From an uncultured Prevotellaceae bacterium (GTDB lineage Bacteria > Bacteroidota > Bacteroidia > Bacteroidales > Muribaculaceae), in contig CAMJJG010000001.1 in the NCBI GenBank assembly GCA_946406035.1, positions 62,001 through 126,000 on the forward strand: 64,000 nt of DNA, read 5' to 3'. A model generated the notes under the pieces. The model was not told the DNA's origin. It did no database searches and saw only the letters and a list, made by a program, of their open reading frames with translations. Each line of letters begins with the position of its first letter. Within the stretch, counting starts at the first letter, position 1. Below, piece after piece: positions 9,701-17,960 of the stretch. The translations under genes were made by a program, and so were the position numbers.

Positions 9701-10328
9701 GCGACTCAACCGCGAGCGTGATCTGGTGGGCATGTATCTGTCGGCCCACCCGCTGGATCCCTATTATATCGAGGTCAATTACGGCTGCGACACGCCACTG
9801 GCCGACGTCAAGAACCAGTCAGACAAGGTTGACAAGGAATTGACAATGGGCGGACTGGTTGTGGATTTCCAGACGCGAATGGGCAAGAAAGGCCAATTTG
9901 GCATCCTCAAGATTGAGGACTATTCAGGCTCGTTTGAGTTCATGCTTTTCGGCAACAAGTTTGTCGATTACCAGAAGTATGGTGTTCCTGGATATGCGAT
10001 AGTCGTGCGTGGCGCCTACGAGAAGGGATACAATGACAATGTGCGTTTTAACGTTCGCAGCATTGATCTGCTCGAGAACATGAAGGGCAAGATGCTCAAG
10101 AACCTGGTCGTTTACCTGAATGATGAGGACTTGGGCAATGTGGACTTCTTGAAGCAGTATCTGGGGGCCAAGAATGACAACAGTTGTGACTTGTTCTTCA
10201 GGATGAGGGACCACCAGAACGGAAATTATGTCATGTTGCGCTCCAAACAGGCCATCGCTGTGACCAAGCGCCTGCTGGAAACCCTGCGCGAGTCGCACAT
10301 CCGTTTCAAGGTCAATGCCCGATTGTGA
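6789..10328 (+). CDS. dnaE: DNA polymerase III subunit alpha
   Basis: Replicative DNA polymerase catalytic subunit (C family), 1179 residues. The N-terminal PHP domain starts directly (IPFVHLHVHSQYSILDG, then ITDHGNMFGIKEF). The palm holds GPGRGSAAGSAVAYCLGITK and the catalytic aspartates in LPDIDTDFDDDGR (Asp412, Asp414, Asp416). Finger and thumb motifs include NALYRPGPMDYIP, ITVYQEQVMLLSRQLAGFTR and FNKSHATCYSWVAYQTAYLK. An OB-fold is visible near residues 1010-1090 (MGGLVVDFQTRMGKKGQFG). Length and order fit DnaE1 rather than PolC or the error-prone DnaE2. It is followed by trxA after 86 nt. The long opposite-strand frame inside it is a shadow. Confidence 0.97.
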   Translation: MIPFVHLHVHSQYSILDGMAPVKDLVDKAIANGMRGMAITDHGNMFGIKEFHDYVNKLNKKRGDEKFKPIFGCEVYVANQSRHDKRDKRDNGNHLILLAKNLHGYKNLIKIVSHAWTEGMYYHPRTDHSELEKYHEDIICCSACLGGEVPQLIMSGQMNQARETIKWFKSVFGDDYYLELQRHKATVARANHETYERQCMVNDALIQFARELDVKLICTNDSHFVNEEDADAHERLICLSTGKKMTDENIMLYSKQEWFKTQEEMNEVFADVPEALQNTNEILDKVEIYSIDHGPILPDFPLPEGFANEDDYLRYLVYEGAKERWPDITEEQRERLDFELETIKNMGFPGYFLIVQDYIRKAPELGCSVGPGRGSAAGSAVAYCLGITKIDPLKYDLLFERFLNPDRISLPDIDTDFDDDGRAAVLNYVTEKYGAEKVAHIVTYGTMAAKSAIKDVARVEDLPLPESNRLAKYIPSSPNEMPEDKNGKKPKITVKNCLECFPEFRHELDNEDPRVAETIRFAEKLEGSIRSTGVHACGVIIGRDDITDWVPVSTATDSDGEKIIVTQYEGGVIESTGLIKMDFLGLKNLSIIKEALANIKLNHGVDIDIEKIPIDDPKTYDLYCKGMTSGTFQFESAGMQKYLIELHPTCFEDLIAMNALYRPGPMDYIPQFINRKLGREPIEYDIPCMEKYLKETYGITVYQEQVMLLSRQLAGFTRGQSDTLRKAMGKKQIEKMNELEALFYEGGEKNGHDKKVLNKIWEDWKKFASYAFNKSHATCYSWVAYQTAYLKANYPSEYMAAVLSSNLNDVDKLSKYMDECRAMGIEVLGPNINESYKNFSATKDGRIRFGLAGIKGVGVSCVDSIVEERDKNGAYKDIFDFVQRINQGACNRKALESMALAGAFDDFKEIKREDFFEVNARNETFSETLMRFGQRYQVSQQEMQNSLFGALGGVEVATPAIPNAEPWSQLERLNRERDLVGMYLSAHPLDPYYIEVNYGCDTPLADVKNQSDKVDKELTMGGLVVDFQTRMGKKGQFGILKIEDYSGSFEFMLFGNKFVDYQKYGVPGYAIVVRGAYEKGYNDNVRFNVRSIDLLENMKGKMLKNLVVYLNDEDLGNVDFLKQYLGAKNDNSCDLFFRMRDHQNGNYVMLRSKQAIAVTKRLLETLRESHIRFKVNARL

Positions 10329-10414
10329 CACCGGTGGCAGTTGGCATTGAAATTGCAGTGTAATCAACCATCAGAATATTATATCAACCAATTAAAACAA
10401 GTATTTTTAGAAAA

Positions 10415-10729
10415 ATGGCTATTGTAATTAATGACACTAACTACAAGGAATTACTGGAATCGGGTAAGCCGATGGTAATTGATTTCTGGGCTCCCTGGTG
10501 CGGTCCCTGCCGTAGCATCGCTCCCATTGTTGAAGAACTGGCCGCCGCCTATGAGGGTCGTGTGATCATCGGCAAGTATAATGTTGATGACGACACCGAC
10601 CTGGGTGTCGAGTACGGCATCCGCAATATCCCCACGATGCTGTTCTTCAAGGACGGCAAGATGGTAGAGAAGCATGTGGGCACCATTACCCGCGACGCTC
10701 TTGCTGCCAAGATCGACGCCCTGCTGTGA
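10415..10729 (+). CDS. trxA: Thioredoxin
   Basis: A 104-residue cytosolic thiol-disulfide oxidoreductase. The active site is WCGPC (Cys29 and Cys32) in DFWAPWCGPCRSIAPIVEEL; the cis-proline loop is IRNIPTMLFFKDGKMV. There is no signal peptide and the length is that of a stand-alone thioredoxin. It lies 86 nt after dnaE and just before a strong terminator, so dnaE-trxA may be read together. A TATTTTTA motif at 10400-10407 could give it a weak promoter of its own. Confidence 0.95.
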   Translation: MAIVINDTNYKELLESGKPMVIDFWAPWCGPCRSIAPIVEELAAAYEGRVIIGKYNVDDDTDLGVEYGIRNIPTMLFFKDGKMVEKHVGTITRDALAAKIDALL

Positions 10730-10755
10730 CGCGCAGGCTTATTACAACTGACTGA

Positions 10756-10807
10756 AATTGAGAGGCTGACCTGGCGGGAAACCGCAGTCAGCCTCAATTA
10801 TTTTTTC
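10756..10807 (+). terminator. Rho-independent terminator after trxA
   Basis: GAGGCTGAC (10762-10770) pairs with GTCAGCCTC (10787-10795). Nested inside is GCGG-GAAA-CCGC with a GNRA tetraloop. AATTATTTTTT follows on the + strand. It separates trxA from the convergent transglutaminase-like gene. Confidence 0.85.
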
Positions 10808-10826
10808 TGTATAAGTATACCGTGTA

Positions 10827-13400
10827 CTACTTGTCGAGGTTATTGATGACCTTAACGAGTTGTTCTCCCAGGCCGATGGTATAGCCCTGCGAACTGAACA
10901 TCACGCGGTTGAAGGTATCGGCAAGGATGAAAATGGGCAGTTGGCTATCGCTTTGTAATTTCATCTCCTGCACAATCTGGTTGCGAATGCTGCCATCGCT
11001 GTCGATGCCATAAATGATGTTGCGAGGCATTGTGCCATAGCTTTCCTGGCGATATTTCATCGCATCGGCCTCATTCTCAAACAGCAACACCATCGGGCGT
11101 CCCCACTTGTCGAGGGCGTCGCTCATCTTGGCGATGTCGCGCATGGCATGGTTGGTGGGCTCTTGCCCCACACCCAGAATGCCGACGATGAAGTATCCTC
11201 GCCCGGTTTGAGAAAGGATGCTCACGTCGCCGCCACCAACAGGGCTCAACTCACTGTTAAGCAGGTGGAACCTTGACTCGGAGTTGAAATTGCCGATAAC
11301 GGCTACGATGTCGTCACTCTGGCGCATCGTCAGATTGATGGTCGTTGTCTCGTCGGGCCTGATGGTGAAAATGCGGTTAGCGACCAGTATTTTGCCGCTC
11401 GCGGCACGGGTGCCACTGGTGAGCATGTAGGTGCCAGCGTCAAGAGGTGTGCCATTCTGGAAAGTATTGCTCCACGATGCCCCCTCTTCCAGACCCGAGT
11501 CGCCCTCGTCATAGTTCAGCAACTGGGTTGAACCGTCGTCCAGGATGCGCGAGAGTGAGAAGTGGTGGTAATACTTCGGGTCATCGAGAGCCGGGGTGGG
11601 GGTGTAACGCAATTTGAGCGTTCCCGTCTTGGCGTTGGACTGCTCAATGGACTCAAAATTAACGTCTTGCCAGTCCCCATTGGCTCGGTATTGCACTTTG
11701 CCGGTCACGGGATCCATGCGCGACTCGATATCGAGTGAGCGGGCAAGATCGACAAAGAAAATGTCACGTCCACGCCCATCGGCCACTCGCGAGCGCCAGA
11801 CGCCCATCGGCGTCTGGGCGATGTGCAGGGCGTTCTCCTCGGGATGGATAGAGATGTTGTCACGCACCCATGCCACGAGCCTAGCGGGATCATTCCTGAA
11901 TTGTGCTGCTGTCGATGGGTCAAACGCGTCTTGCAATTCCATCTTGAACGGAGAAGTGATCATCTCATATTCCACGCGTTGGGATAGCTGATTGCTGCGA
12001 GCGTTGAAAGCGTCCTCGAGAACGGCGGCTGTCACGTCTCTCATGTCCTTGTCGTTGAGAGCCTTGAGTATGCCTATGGCCCGCTCCTGGTTGTCGCTGT
12101 GACGATTCACAAACTCTAGAATAGTCTTCCAATTACCTCTCGACTTGACCAGATAGTCGGCTGCCGCTGGGCATAATTGCCGAGCCTTTTCGGCATTGAC
12201 AAAGGTGGCTTCATAGGCCTTGCGGATGGAGTCCTCACGGGCAAAACGCGCCTTGTTGGCCGCGGCCATCTCGGGTTTAACCTTGGGAATCACGGCTTTT
12301 TCGGCGGGAGGAATGATGTCAAATGTCTCATAGGTAGGGCCGCTCTTGAGAGAGTTGCTGCGAGTGAGCATGATATCCACCTTACCGTCCTTGCCGAAGC
12401 TGACCTTGCGGTAGCCGTACCAGCCGTCTTTGCTGGCCCACACGAGCATGTCGCCCTTGCCGGCGGTGAGGCTGGTCTTACCCTTGTCGTCGGTATATTT
12501 TGTTGCGGCGGGATAGAACTCGCCATAGTTATAGATGCGGAACTCAACCTTTGCTCCCTTGACGGGATTGCCGCCCTTGTCCACAACCAGCACTTGGACC
12601 GACGCCGTGGGGGCATAGTTGCCGATGAGGTTGATTTCGGTAAAGTTGCGGGTGCGCAGCATGACCTCTTCGGGACCATTGTAATCACCAAAGGCGCGCG
12701 TGTGCATGAGTAAAGCCCTCGATGCGGGAGCATTAAACCATCCCAGGTCTAGGACAGCCTCGGGCTCACAGGCTCCCATGAAGTGCCATTTGCCGTTAGC
12801 CCAAGCCTCGACCCAGGCATGGTTGTCGTCGGTGTGTGCCCAACGTGGAGTGTAAACCTGGCGGGCAGGAATGCCTATGGAACGAAGCGCAGCGACCGTA
12901 AAAGTCGATTCCTCGCCACAGCGGCCGATTGCCGTGTTCATGCACGCCAGTGGTGAGAGCGTGCGTGCATCGCTGGGCTGATAGGTCACATGCTCGTGGC
13001 ACCAGTGGTTGACCTCAAGGATCGCCTCCTCCATGCTCATGCCCTTTACCCGTTCCCGCAATTCCTTGAAAAACAGGGGCCGAGACATGTCGAGGGCCTC
13101 ATTATTGACGCGCAAGGGGAGGACAAAGTGGTTAAACAACAGGTCCGGCACTTTTTTGCCCCATGGCATCAGCTGGCGGGCTTCGAGCGTGGCACGTATG
13201 TTCTCGAGATGAAATTGTACGGAATAGTCCGTCACATCGGCTAGCGGCATGTAGGCGTAAAGGAAACGCAGCGCGTCCATCTCTTGTTGGTTCACGTCCA
13301 GCCCCGATACGACTGGGGTTCTCAATTCTTCGATGGTGGCTGATAATGCGCCGCCGGCGATGCAAACCACCATCCACAAGATGCTTAATAAACGTTTCAT
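10827..13400 (-). CDS. Secreted transglutaminase-like protein
   Basis: An 857-residue exported protein. Residues 1-20 form a signal peptide (MKRLLSILWMVVCIAGGALS); there is no good lipobox. A transglutaminase/papain-like core spans about residues 105-230. It has Cys161 in IGRCGEESTFTVAALRS and His194 in DDNHAWVEAW, followed by GACEPEAVLD where the third catalytic residue is expected; an Asp is not obvious and Glu212 may fill that place. Residues about 265-345 are an Ig-like/carboxypeptidase-regulatory domain (VVDKGGNPVKGAKVEFRIYN). The last 150 residues (GYFIVGILG ... LPIFILADTFNRVMFSSQGY) have a thioredoxin-fold look. Enzyme class (protease, cross-linker or amidase) cannot be settled. It is a single-gene unit with its own promoter. 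Confidence 0.8.
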   Translation of the reverse strand: MKRLLSILWMVVCIAGGALSATIEELRTPVVSGLDVNQQEMDALRFLYAYMPLADVTDYSVQFHLENIRATLEARQLMPWGKKVPDLLFNHFVLPLRVNNEALDMSRPLFFKELRERVKGMSMEEAILEVNHWCHEHVTYQPSDARTLSPLACMNTAIGRCGEESTFTVAALRSIGIPARQVYTPRWAHTDDNHAWVEAWANGKWHFMGACEPEAVLDLGWFNAPASRALLMHTRAFGDYNGPEEVMLRTRNFTEINLIGNYAPTASVQVLVVDKGGNPVKGAKVEFRIYNYGEFYPAATKYTDDKGKTSLTAGKGDMLVWASKDGWYGYRKVSFGKDGKVDIMLTRSNSLKSGPTYETFDIIPPAEKAVIPKVKPEMAAANKARFAREDSIRKAYEATFVNAEKARQLCPAAADYLVKSRGNWKTILEFVNRHSDNQERAIGILKALNDKDMRDVTAAVLEDAFNARSNQLSQRVEYEMITSPFKMELQDAFDPSTAAQFRNDPARLVAWVRDNISIHPEENALHIAQTPMGVWRSRVADGRGRDIFFVDLARSLDIESRMDPVTGKVQYRANGDWQDVNFESIEQSNAKTGTLKLRYTPTPALDDPKYYHHFSLSRILDDGSTQLLNYDEGDSGLEEGASWSNTFQNGTPLDAGTYMLTSGTRAASGKILVANRIFTIRPDETTTINLTMRQSDDIVAVIGNFNSESRFHLLNSELSPVGGGDVSILSQTGRGYFIVGILGVGQEPTNHAMRDIAKMSDALDKWGRPMVLLFENEADAMKYRQESYGTMPRNIIYGIDSDGSIRNQIVQEMKLQSDSQLPIFILADTFNRVMFSSQGYTIGLGEQLVKVINNLDK

Positions 13401-13415
13401 AGCAAATTTTTTTTA

Positions 13416-13423
13416 CAAAAATA
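13416..13423 (-). promoter_or_regulatory. -7 box for the transglutaminase-like gene
   Basis: Minus strand TATTTTTG matches TAnnTTTG, 16 nt upstream of the ATG at 13400. A CTTG motif 17 nt further upstream is a weak -33. Confidence 0.5.
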
Positions 13424-13657
13424 CGCAAATTTCAATAGACCAAGCTAAATCTGGCAGAATAATTAAATCGTTTTGATTTGTTATGAAATGACAGGAGGTG
13501 AAATGGCCCGGTGATCGGCATCAACCAGCAGAGGATGAAATAGTTGAAAAAGACGATAAAAATACACTAATAATGAATAATGATTGTTGTTTTGATTGCT
13601 GACTTGATGGATTGATATGGTTATTTGTTTTGTGGCTATGAAAATTGAGTGCGTTTT

Positions 13658-13689
13658 TTTGCGTAGCTCAAAGAAAAAACGTAATTTTG
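13658..13689 (+). promoter_or_regulatory. Main promoter of the glycan locus
   Basis: TTTG (13658-13661), 20-nt spacer, TAATTTTG (13682-13689): a full match to the Bacteroidota housekeeping promoter. It is the only strong promoter ahead of the first 18 kb of the locus. Confidence 0.75.
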
Positions 13690-13694
13690 CAATT

Positions 13695-13880
13695 TAAATG
13701 TTAGCGTGATATCGACAAGTGAAGTTTTGTCTCGCTAGTACTAAATAAGTTAGGTAAATCGCTGATAATGACTACTGAGATAGTGTCGCAGCCTTACCCA
13801 CTCTCCACCGATTCGCTGGCTTGCCGATGGGCTGGCGTCCCCTTTGTTGTCTCTGTGTCAGTAAGTTAATAGATTTGCCC
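13695..13880 (+). other. Long 5' leader of the glycan operon
   Basis: About 185 nt separate the predicted transcription start from the first glycosyltransferase start. Capsule operons of Bacteroides often carry leaders read by UpxY/NusG-type antiterminators; no such gene lies here, and no clear hairpin-plus-T-run was found. The role is unknown. Confidence 0.4.
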
Positions 13881-14912
13881 ATGGTCTCTGTTATAGTAAC
13901 TGTATATAATATCGAGAAATACCTCAAGGCGTGTCTTGATAGCATCCTGGCATCGACTTATAAGGATTTGGAAATAATCCTGGTCGATGATGGCTCGACA
14001 GATAGCTCCGGCAGGATATGCGATGAGTATGTTGCCTCTGATTCCAGATTCAAAGTCCATCACAAGTTGAATGACGGCTTGTCCGAAGCCAGAAACACAG
14101 GATTGTCGTTGGTGTCGGGCGAGTACGTGATGTTTGTTGATGGTGATGATTTGATTCACCCTAACATGATTCAGGTACTTGTTGAAGCTATCCAGTCTGG
14201 TGACTATGATGTCTCGATGGTACAAGGTATTCAGTTGCTTGAAGGTGATAGTGGCAACTACTTGGCCGACAAAAAAAATGGGCTGAGTGCGAACCATAAA
14301 ACGCTGTCACAAAAGGATTACATTCGAGGACTCTTTGGTACAAGCAGTTCTGAATTTCAATATATAGTCGTTTGGAATAAGTTGTATAAGAGAGACTTGA
14401 TTCAAGGACTTCACTTCAGAAAAACAATTAGTATTAGTGAAGACCTAGAATGGTCGCTGCAAATGGGTTTGAGGGTCAATAGGATTAATTATGTTGAGGC
14501 GTGGTTGTATTACTGGTTGCAGCATACTTCATCAATAACGCATCAAGGAATTAGTCTCAGGCATGTCGAAAGAGTTAATTCTTATCTACTGTCATTAAAT
14601 AACATTCCCTATGAGCAGAAAACTTATCGCACTTGGTGCCTGGAGAAACTCTATAAAGTGATGCTTCACACGCGTTACAATGCCAGGGATACCCAGTATT
14701 CTAGCCAAGTGAAGGCTCTTGTGGGAGCAACCTATAAGAAGACCATAAAGGAATATCTGGCAAGTGAGATGGCATTCACCAAGAAAGCTGGTCTCTTGGC
14801 GTTTTATCATATTCCACTGGCTTATAATCTATTCATGAAACTGAAGGCCCGTAAGGTTAAACGAATCGTTCGTTCCAGTTCGGGCATGCTATATGTTCAA
14901 GAGGGCAAATAG
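13881..14912 (+). CDS. Family 2 glycosyltransferase
   Basis: A 343-residue GT-A fold inverting glycosyltransferase, first gene of the glycan locus, expected to add a sugar to the lipid-linked repeat unit on the cytosolic face. The N-terminus MVSVIVTVYNIEKYLKACLD is the GT2 start signature. ILVDDGSTDSSGRICDEY contains the nucleotide-binding Asp pair and VMFVDGDDLIHP is the DxD metal site. ATG 13881 is chosen because it begins right at the family start; an in-frame TTG at 13821 would add 20 unrelated residues. No good Shine-Dalgarno is seen, as is common in this phylum. The C-terminal 100 residues are basic and may bind the membrane. Donor and acceptor are unknown. Confidence 0.88.
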   Translation: MVSVIVTVYNIEKYLKACLDSILASTYKDLEIILVDDGSTDSSGRICDEYVASDSRFKVHHKLNDGLSEARNTGLSLVSGEYVMFVDGDDLIHPNMIQVLVEAIQSGDYDVSMVQGIQLLEGDSGNYLADKKNGLSANHKTLSQKDYIRGLFGTSSSEFQYIVVWNKLYKRDLIQGLHFRKTISISEDLEWSLQMGLRVNRINYVEAWLYYWLQHTSSITHQGISLRHVERVNSYLLSLNNIPYEQKTYRTWCLEKLYKVMLHTRYNARDTQYSSQVKALVGATYKKTIKEYLASEMAFTKKAGLLAFYHIPLAYNLFMKLKARKVKRIVRSSSGMLYVQEGK

Positions 14913-14944
14913 GCATTAGTTCTCTTAACCAAGAGTACAACGAC

Positions 14945-16063
14945 ATGGCCAAGAAGAAGATACTGATATTCCATTATAATCTACAGGCAGGTGGCGCCGA
15001 GCGCGTACTCATCAATCTGCTCAAGTATCTGAATCGTGACAAATATGATGTGACGCTGATGACCGTATTTGGTGCAGGTCCATACGTTAACTCTGTGCCC
15101 AAGGATATCAAGTACCGCTACGTTTTTAAGCACGAGTTCAAGGGATTCAACACCATGATGAAACTCTTGCCAGGACGCCTGTTGCACAGGTTGTTCATTC
15201 GTGGTAAATATGACATTGAAATCGCTTATCTGGAGAATTCACCAACACGCATTATCGCCTCTTGCCCCAATAGGGATACCAAGAAAGTTGCGTGGGTGCA
15301 TATAGAATTTGACCGACGTGATTTCCCTTGTGCCGGCTTCAGAAATGAGCAGGAGATGATCAATGCCTATAATCAGCTTGACGAGCTGGTTTATGTGGCC
15401 CAGCGCACCAGGGAATGCTTCGTCAAGTTGTTCCCCGAGATAAAGGTCCCGATGCGTGTCATCCACAATGTCAACGATTTTGACCAGATCAAGCGGCTTT
15501 CACAAGAGCCCTGTCCGATAGAGATCGATCGCACCAAGCTTAATATGTGTGCGGTCAATAGATTGTTCTATGTGAAGGGTTTCCACCGTCTGATAGCTGC
15601 CTTTGCCCGATTGAAGGACGACGGCTTGATCGATGATGTGAAGCTGTACATCCTGGGCCGTGGAACCGAGCGAGACGTGCTAGAGCAGCAAATTGCTGCC
15701 GCAGGACTGACTGAGCATATCATTTTAGTTGGTTTTGACGCCAACCCCTACAGATATCTCTCACGAATGGACCTGTTTGTGTGCTCTTCCTATCGCGAGG
15801 GCTATAGCACCGCGACTACCGAGGCGATTTCTCTGGGTGTTCCCGTTTTCACGACCGATTGCTCGGGAATGGAAGAAATCCTTGATGACGGAAAATTTGG
15901 AATGATTGTTCCTAATGATGACGAGTCGATCTATCAAGGATTGAAAGACCTCTTGACCCATAGGGAGAGAATCGGTGAGTATGCCGGCAAGATCAAGGCC
16001 GAGTCCAATTTCACGACCCGAGCCCTGGTCGAGGAGTATGAAAAGTTTTTTGATTCACTTTGA
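14945..16063 (+). CDS. Family 4 glycosyltransferase
   Basis: A 372-residue GT-B fold retaining glycosyltransferase. The N-terminal domain opens KKKILIFHYNLQAGGAERVL with the glycine-rich acceptor-side loop. The C-terminal donor domain carries YILGRGTERDVLEQQI and the GT4 signature SSYREGYSTATTEAISLGVP near residue 280, whose Glu residues bind the nucleotide sugar. It lies 32 nt after the preceding GT2 gene and 15 nt before rfbF. The sugar transferred is not predictable; closeness to the CDP-sugar genes is suggestive only. Confidence 0.87.
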   Translation: MAKKKILIFHYNLQAGGAERVLINLLKYLNRDKYDVTLMTVFGAGPYVNSVPKDIKYRYVFKHEFKGFNTMMKLLPGRLLHRLFIRGKYDIEIAYLENSPTRIIASCPNRDTKKVAWVHIEFDRRDFPCAGFRNEQEMINAYNQLDELVYVAQRTRECFVKLFPEIKVPMRVIHNVNDFDQIKRLSQEPCPIEIDRTKLNMCAVNRLFYVKGFHRLIAAFARLKDDGLIDDVKLYILGRGTERDVLEQQIAAAGLTEHIILVGFDANPYRYLSRMDLFVCSSYREGYSTATTEAISLGVPVFTTDCSGMEEILDDGKFGMIVPNDDESIYQGLKDLLTHRERIGEYAGKIKAESNFTTRALVEEYEKFFDSL

Positions 16064-16078
16064 ATTGATTAGAATAGC

Positions 16079-16855
16079 ATGAAAGTCGTAATTCTGGCGG
16101 GAGGCTTTGGTACCCGCATCTCTGAGGAATCCCAATTCCGTCCCAAACCGATGGTTGAAATTGGCGGTATGCCCATCCTGTGGCACATCATGAAAGTGTA
16201 TTCTTATTACGGCTTCAATGATTTTATCATCTGTGCCGGATACCGGCAACATGTGATAAAAGAATGGTTTGCCGACTATTTCCTTCACACGTCAGATGTG
16301 ACCTTTGACTTCACCCGCGACAACGAGATGATTGTACACCGCAAGCACGTTGAGCCCTGGCGCGTGACAATCATCGATACAGGCTTGAATACCCAGACCG
16401 GAGGCAGGGTGAAGCGCATTAAGGATTACATTGGTGATGAGACGTTTATGCTCACCTATGGCGACGCAGTGGGCGACATCAACGTGAAGGAATTGCTGGA
16501 ATATCATCGTGCCCACAAGAAAATCGGTACAGTGTCAGTGTATAATTTCAGCCAGAACAAGGGTGTGCTTGAACTTGCTGCCGACGGGAATGTTGAAGCC
16601 TTCCGTGAGAAAAGCGATCAGGATGACGATATGATCAACATTGGTTTTATGGTCTTTGAGCCTGCCTTGTTTGACTATATCTCCGGTGACAGCATTATCT
16701 TTGAGAAAGAGCCCATGAACGGACTGGTTCGTGACAATCAGCTGATGGGCTATGTGCACAGGGGCTTCTGGCAGTGCATGGACACCCTGCGCGAGAAGGA
16801 AAAGCTCGAGAGCCTGTGGGCTTCAGGGAACGCTCCCTGGAAGCTGTGGGATTGA
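16079..16855 (+). CDS. rfbF: Glucose-1-phosphate cytidylyltransferase
   Basis: Makes CDP-glucose from CTP and glucose 1-phosphate, the first step to CDP-linked 6-deoxy sugars. The 258 residues show the sugar-nucleotidyltransferase signature VVILAGGFGTRISEESQFRP and the conserved KPMVEIGGMPILWHIMKVYS. Next come DTGLNTQTGGRVKRIKDYIG and the product-site FMLTYGDAVGDINVKELL, all characteristic of RfbF/DdhA rather than of the dTDP enzyme RmlA. Length is that of the family. rfbG follows after 43 nt. Confidence 0.95.
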   Translation: MKVVILAGGFGTRISEESQFRPKPMVEIGGMPILWHIMKVYSYYGFNDFIICAGYRQHVIKEWFADYFLHTSDVTFDFTRDNEMIVHRKHVEPWRVTIIDTGLNTQTGGRVKRIKDYIGDETFMLTYGDAVGDINVKELLEYHRAHKKIGTVSVYNFSQNKGVLELAADGNVEAFREKSDQDDDMINIGFMVFEPALFDYISGDSIIFEKEPMNGLVRDNQLMGYVHRGFWQCMDTLREKEKLESLWASGNAPWKLWD

Positions 16856-16898
16856 TCCTTTTAACTCGAGAGTGGAACGAATTTGACACCCCAAGCTC

Positions 16899-17957
16899 AT
16901 GGAATTTGATTTAAGTTTCTATCAGGGTAAGAAGGTCCTGGTCACGGGCCACACTGGTTTTAAGGGCTCGTGGTTGTGCAAGCTGCTCGCTCATCTAGGC
17001 GCCGAAGTGACGGGGTACTCTTTGGATCCCGCAACAAATCCATCATTGTTTGAGATCGCTGGACTGGATAAATCATGTCGGTCGATTATCGGCGATATAC
17101 GGGACTTTGACTTCCTGAAGCGAGTGTTTGAAGAGTTCAGGCCCGAGGTCGTTCTTCATCTCGCCGCACAACCCATTGTGCGTGACAGCTACAAGGAACC
17201 TAGATACACCTATGAGGTGAACGTGATGGGAACTGTCAATGTGATGGAATGTGTGCGTCAGAGCTCGTCGGTGCGTTCTTGTCTGAATGTGACGACCGAC
17301 AAAGTGTATCTCAATAGGGAATGGCCATGGGGCTACCGCGAGGATGAGATGCTTGATGGCTTTGACCCCTATTCCAATTCAAAGTCATGCTCGGAACTGG
17401 TGACCCATAGTTACAAGAACAGTTTTTTTGCTAATGGCGGGGTGGCCATTTCGACTGCTCGCGCCGGCAATGTGATAGGTGGAGGCGACTTTGCCAACGA
17501 CCGCATCGTTCCTGATTGCGTTCGTGCCGCCATGGGACACAAGGAAATCATTGTTCGTAATCCTCATTCCACCAGACCCTACCAGCATGTTCTTGAGCCC
17601 TTGTTTGCTTACCTGATGATTTGCGCCAAGCAATATGAGGACATTCAATATGCCGGTTGGTACAACGTTGGCCCCGATGATAAGGATTGCTTCAGAACCG
17701 GAGCCTTGGTGGACATGTTTGTCAAGCACTGGGGCGAGGGCATGACATGGACCACGCCAGCGACTGCCGATGGCCCTCACGAGGCTAATTTCCTGAAACT
17801 TGACTGCTCTAAGATCAAGTCGGTGCTCGGTTGGAACCCACGGTGGGACCTGGAAACGGCTATTTCCAAAGTTGTTGAGTGGAGCAAATGCTGGCTGGGA
17901 GGCGGCGATGTCAATGCATGCATGCAGGGGCAGATACAAGAATACCTAAATGATTGA
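16899..17957 (+). CDS. rfbG: CDP-glucose 4,6-dehydratase
   Basis: Converts CDP-glucose to CDP-4-dehydro-6-deoxy-glucose. A 352-residue extended SDR. The NAD-binding loop is VLVTGHTGFKGSWLCKLLAH and the catalytic motif is DPYSNSKSCSELV (YxxxK). NVTTDKVYLNREW and ARAGNVIGGGDFANDRIVPD are family-specific. It ends 3 nt before the next SDR gene, a likely coupled pair. No pyridoxamine-dependent 3-dehydrase (RfbH/DdhC) follows, so 3-deoxygenation is not supported here. Confidence 0.95.
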   Translation: MEFDLSFYQGKKVLVTGHTGFKGSWLCKLLAHLGAEVTGYSLDPATNPSLFEIAGLDKSCRSIIGDIRDFDFLKRVFEEFRPEVVLHLAAQPIVRDSYKEPRYTYEVNVMGTVNVMECVRQSSSVRSCLNVTTDKVYLNREWPWGYREDEMLDGFDPYSNSKSCSELVTHSYKNSFFANGGVAISTARAGNVIGGGDFANDRIVPDCVRAAMGHKEIIVRNPHSTRPYQHVLEPLFAYLMICAKQYEDIQYAGWYNVGPDDKDCFRTGALVDMFVKHWGEGMTWTTPATADGPHEANFLKLDCSKIKSVLGWNPRWDLETAISKVVEWSKCWLGGGDVNACMQGQIQEYLND

Positions 17958-17960
17958 TAC

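Larger units (their letters stand above)
13401..13880. other. 480-base divergent intergenic region before the glycan locus
   Basis: Holds the minus-strand promoter for the transglutaminase-like gene and the main + strand promoter of the glycan locus with its long leader. No ORF with coding character is seen. A perfect Shine-Dalgarno AGGAGGTG near 13494 precedes only a three-codon frame. Confidence 0.7.

Noticed and set aside
13490-13513. Possible small gene after a perfect AGGAGGTG motif
   Set aside because: The frame stops after three codons (ATG GCC CGG TGA).
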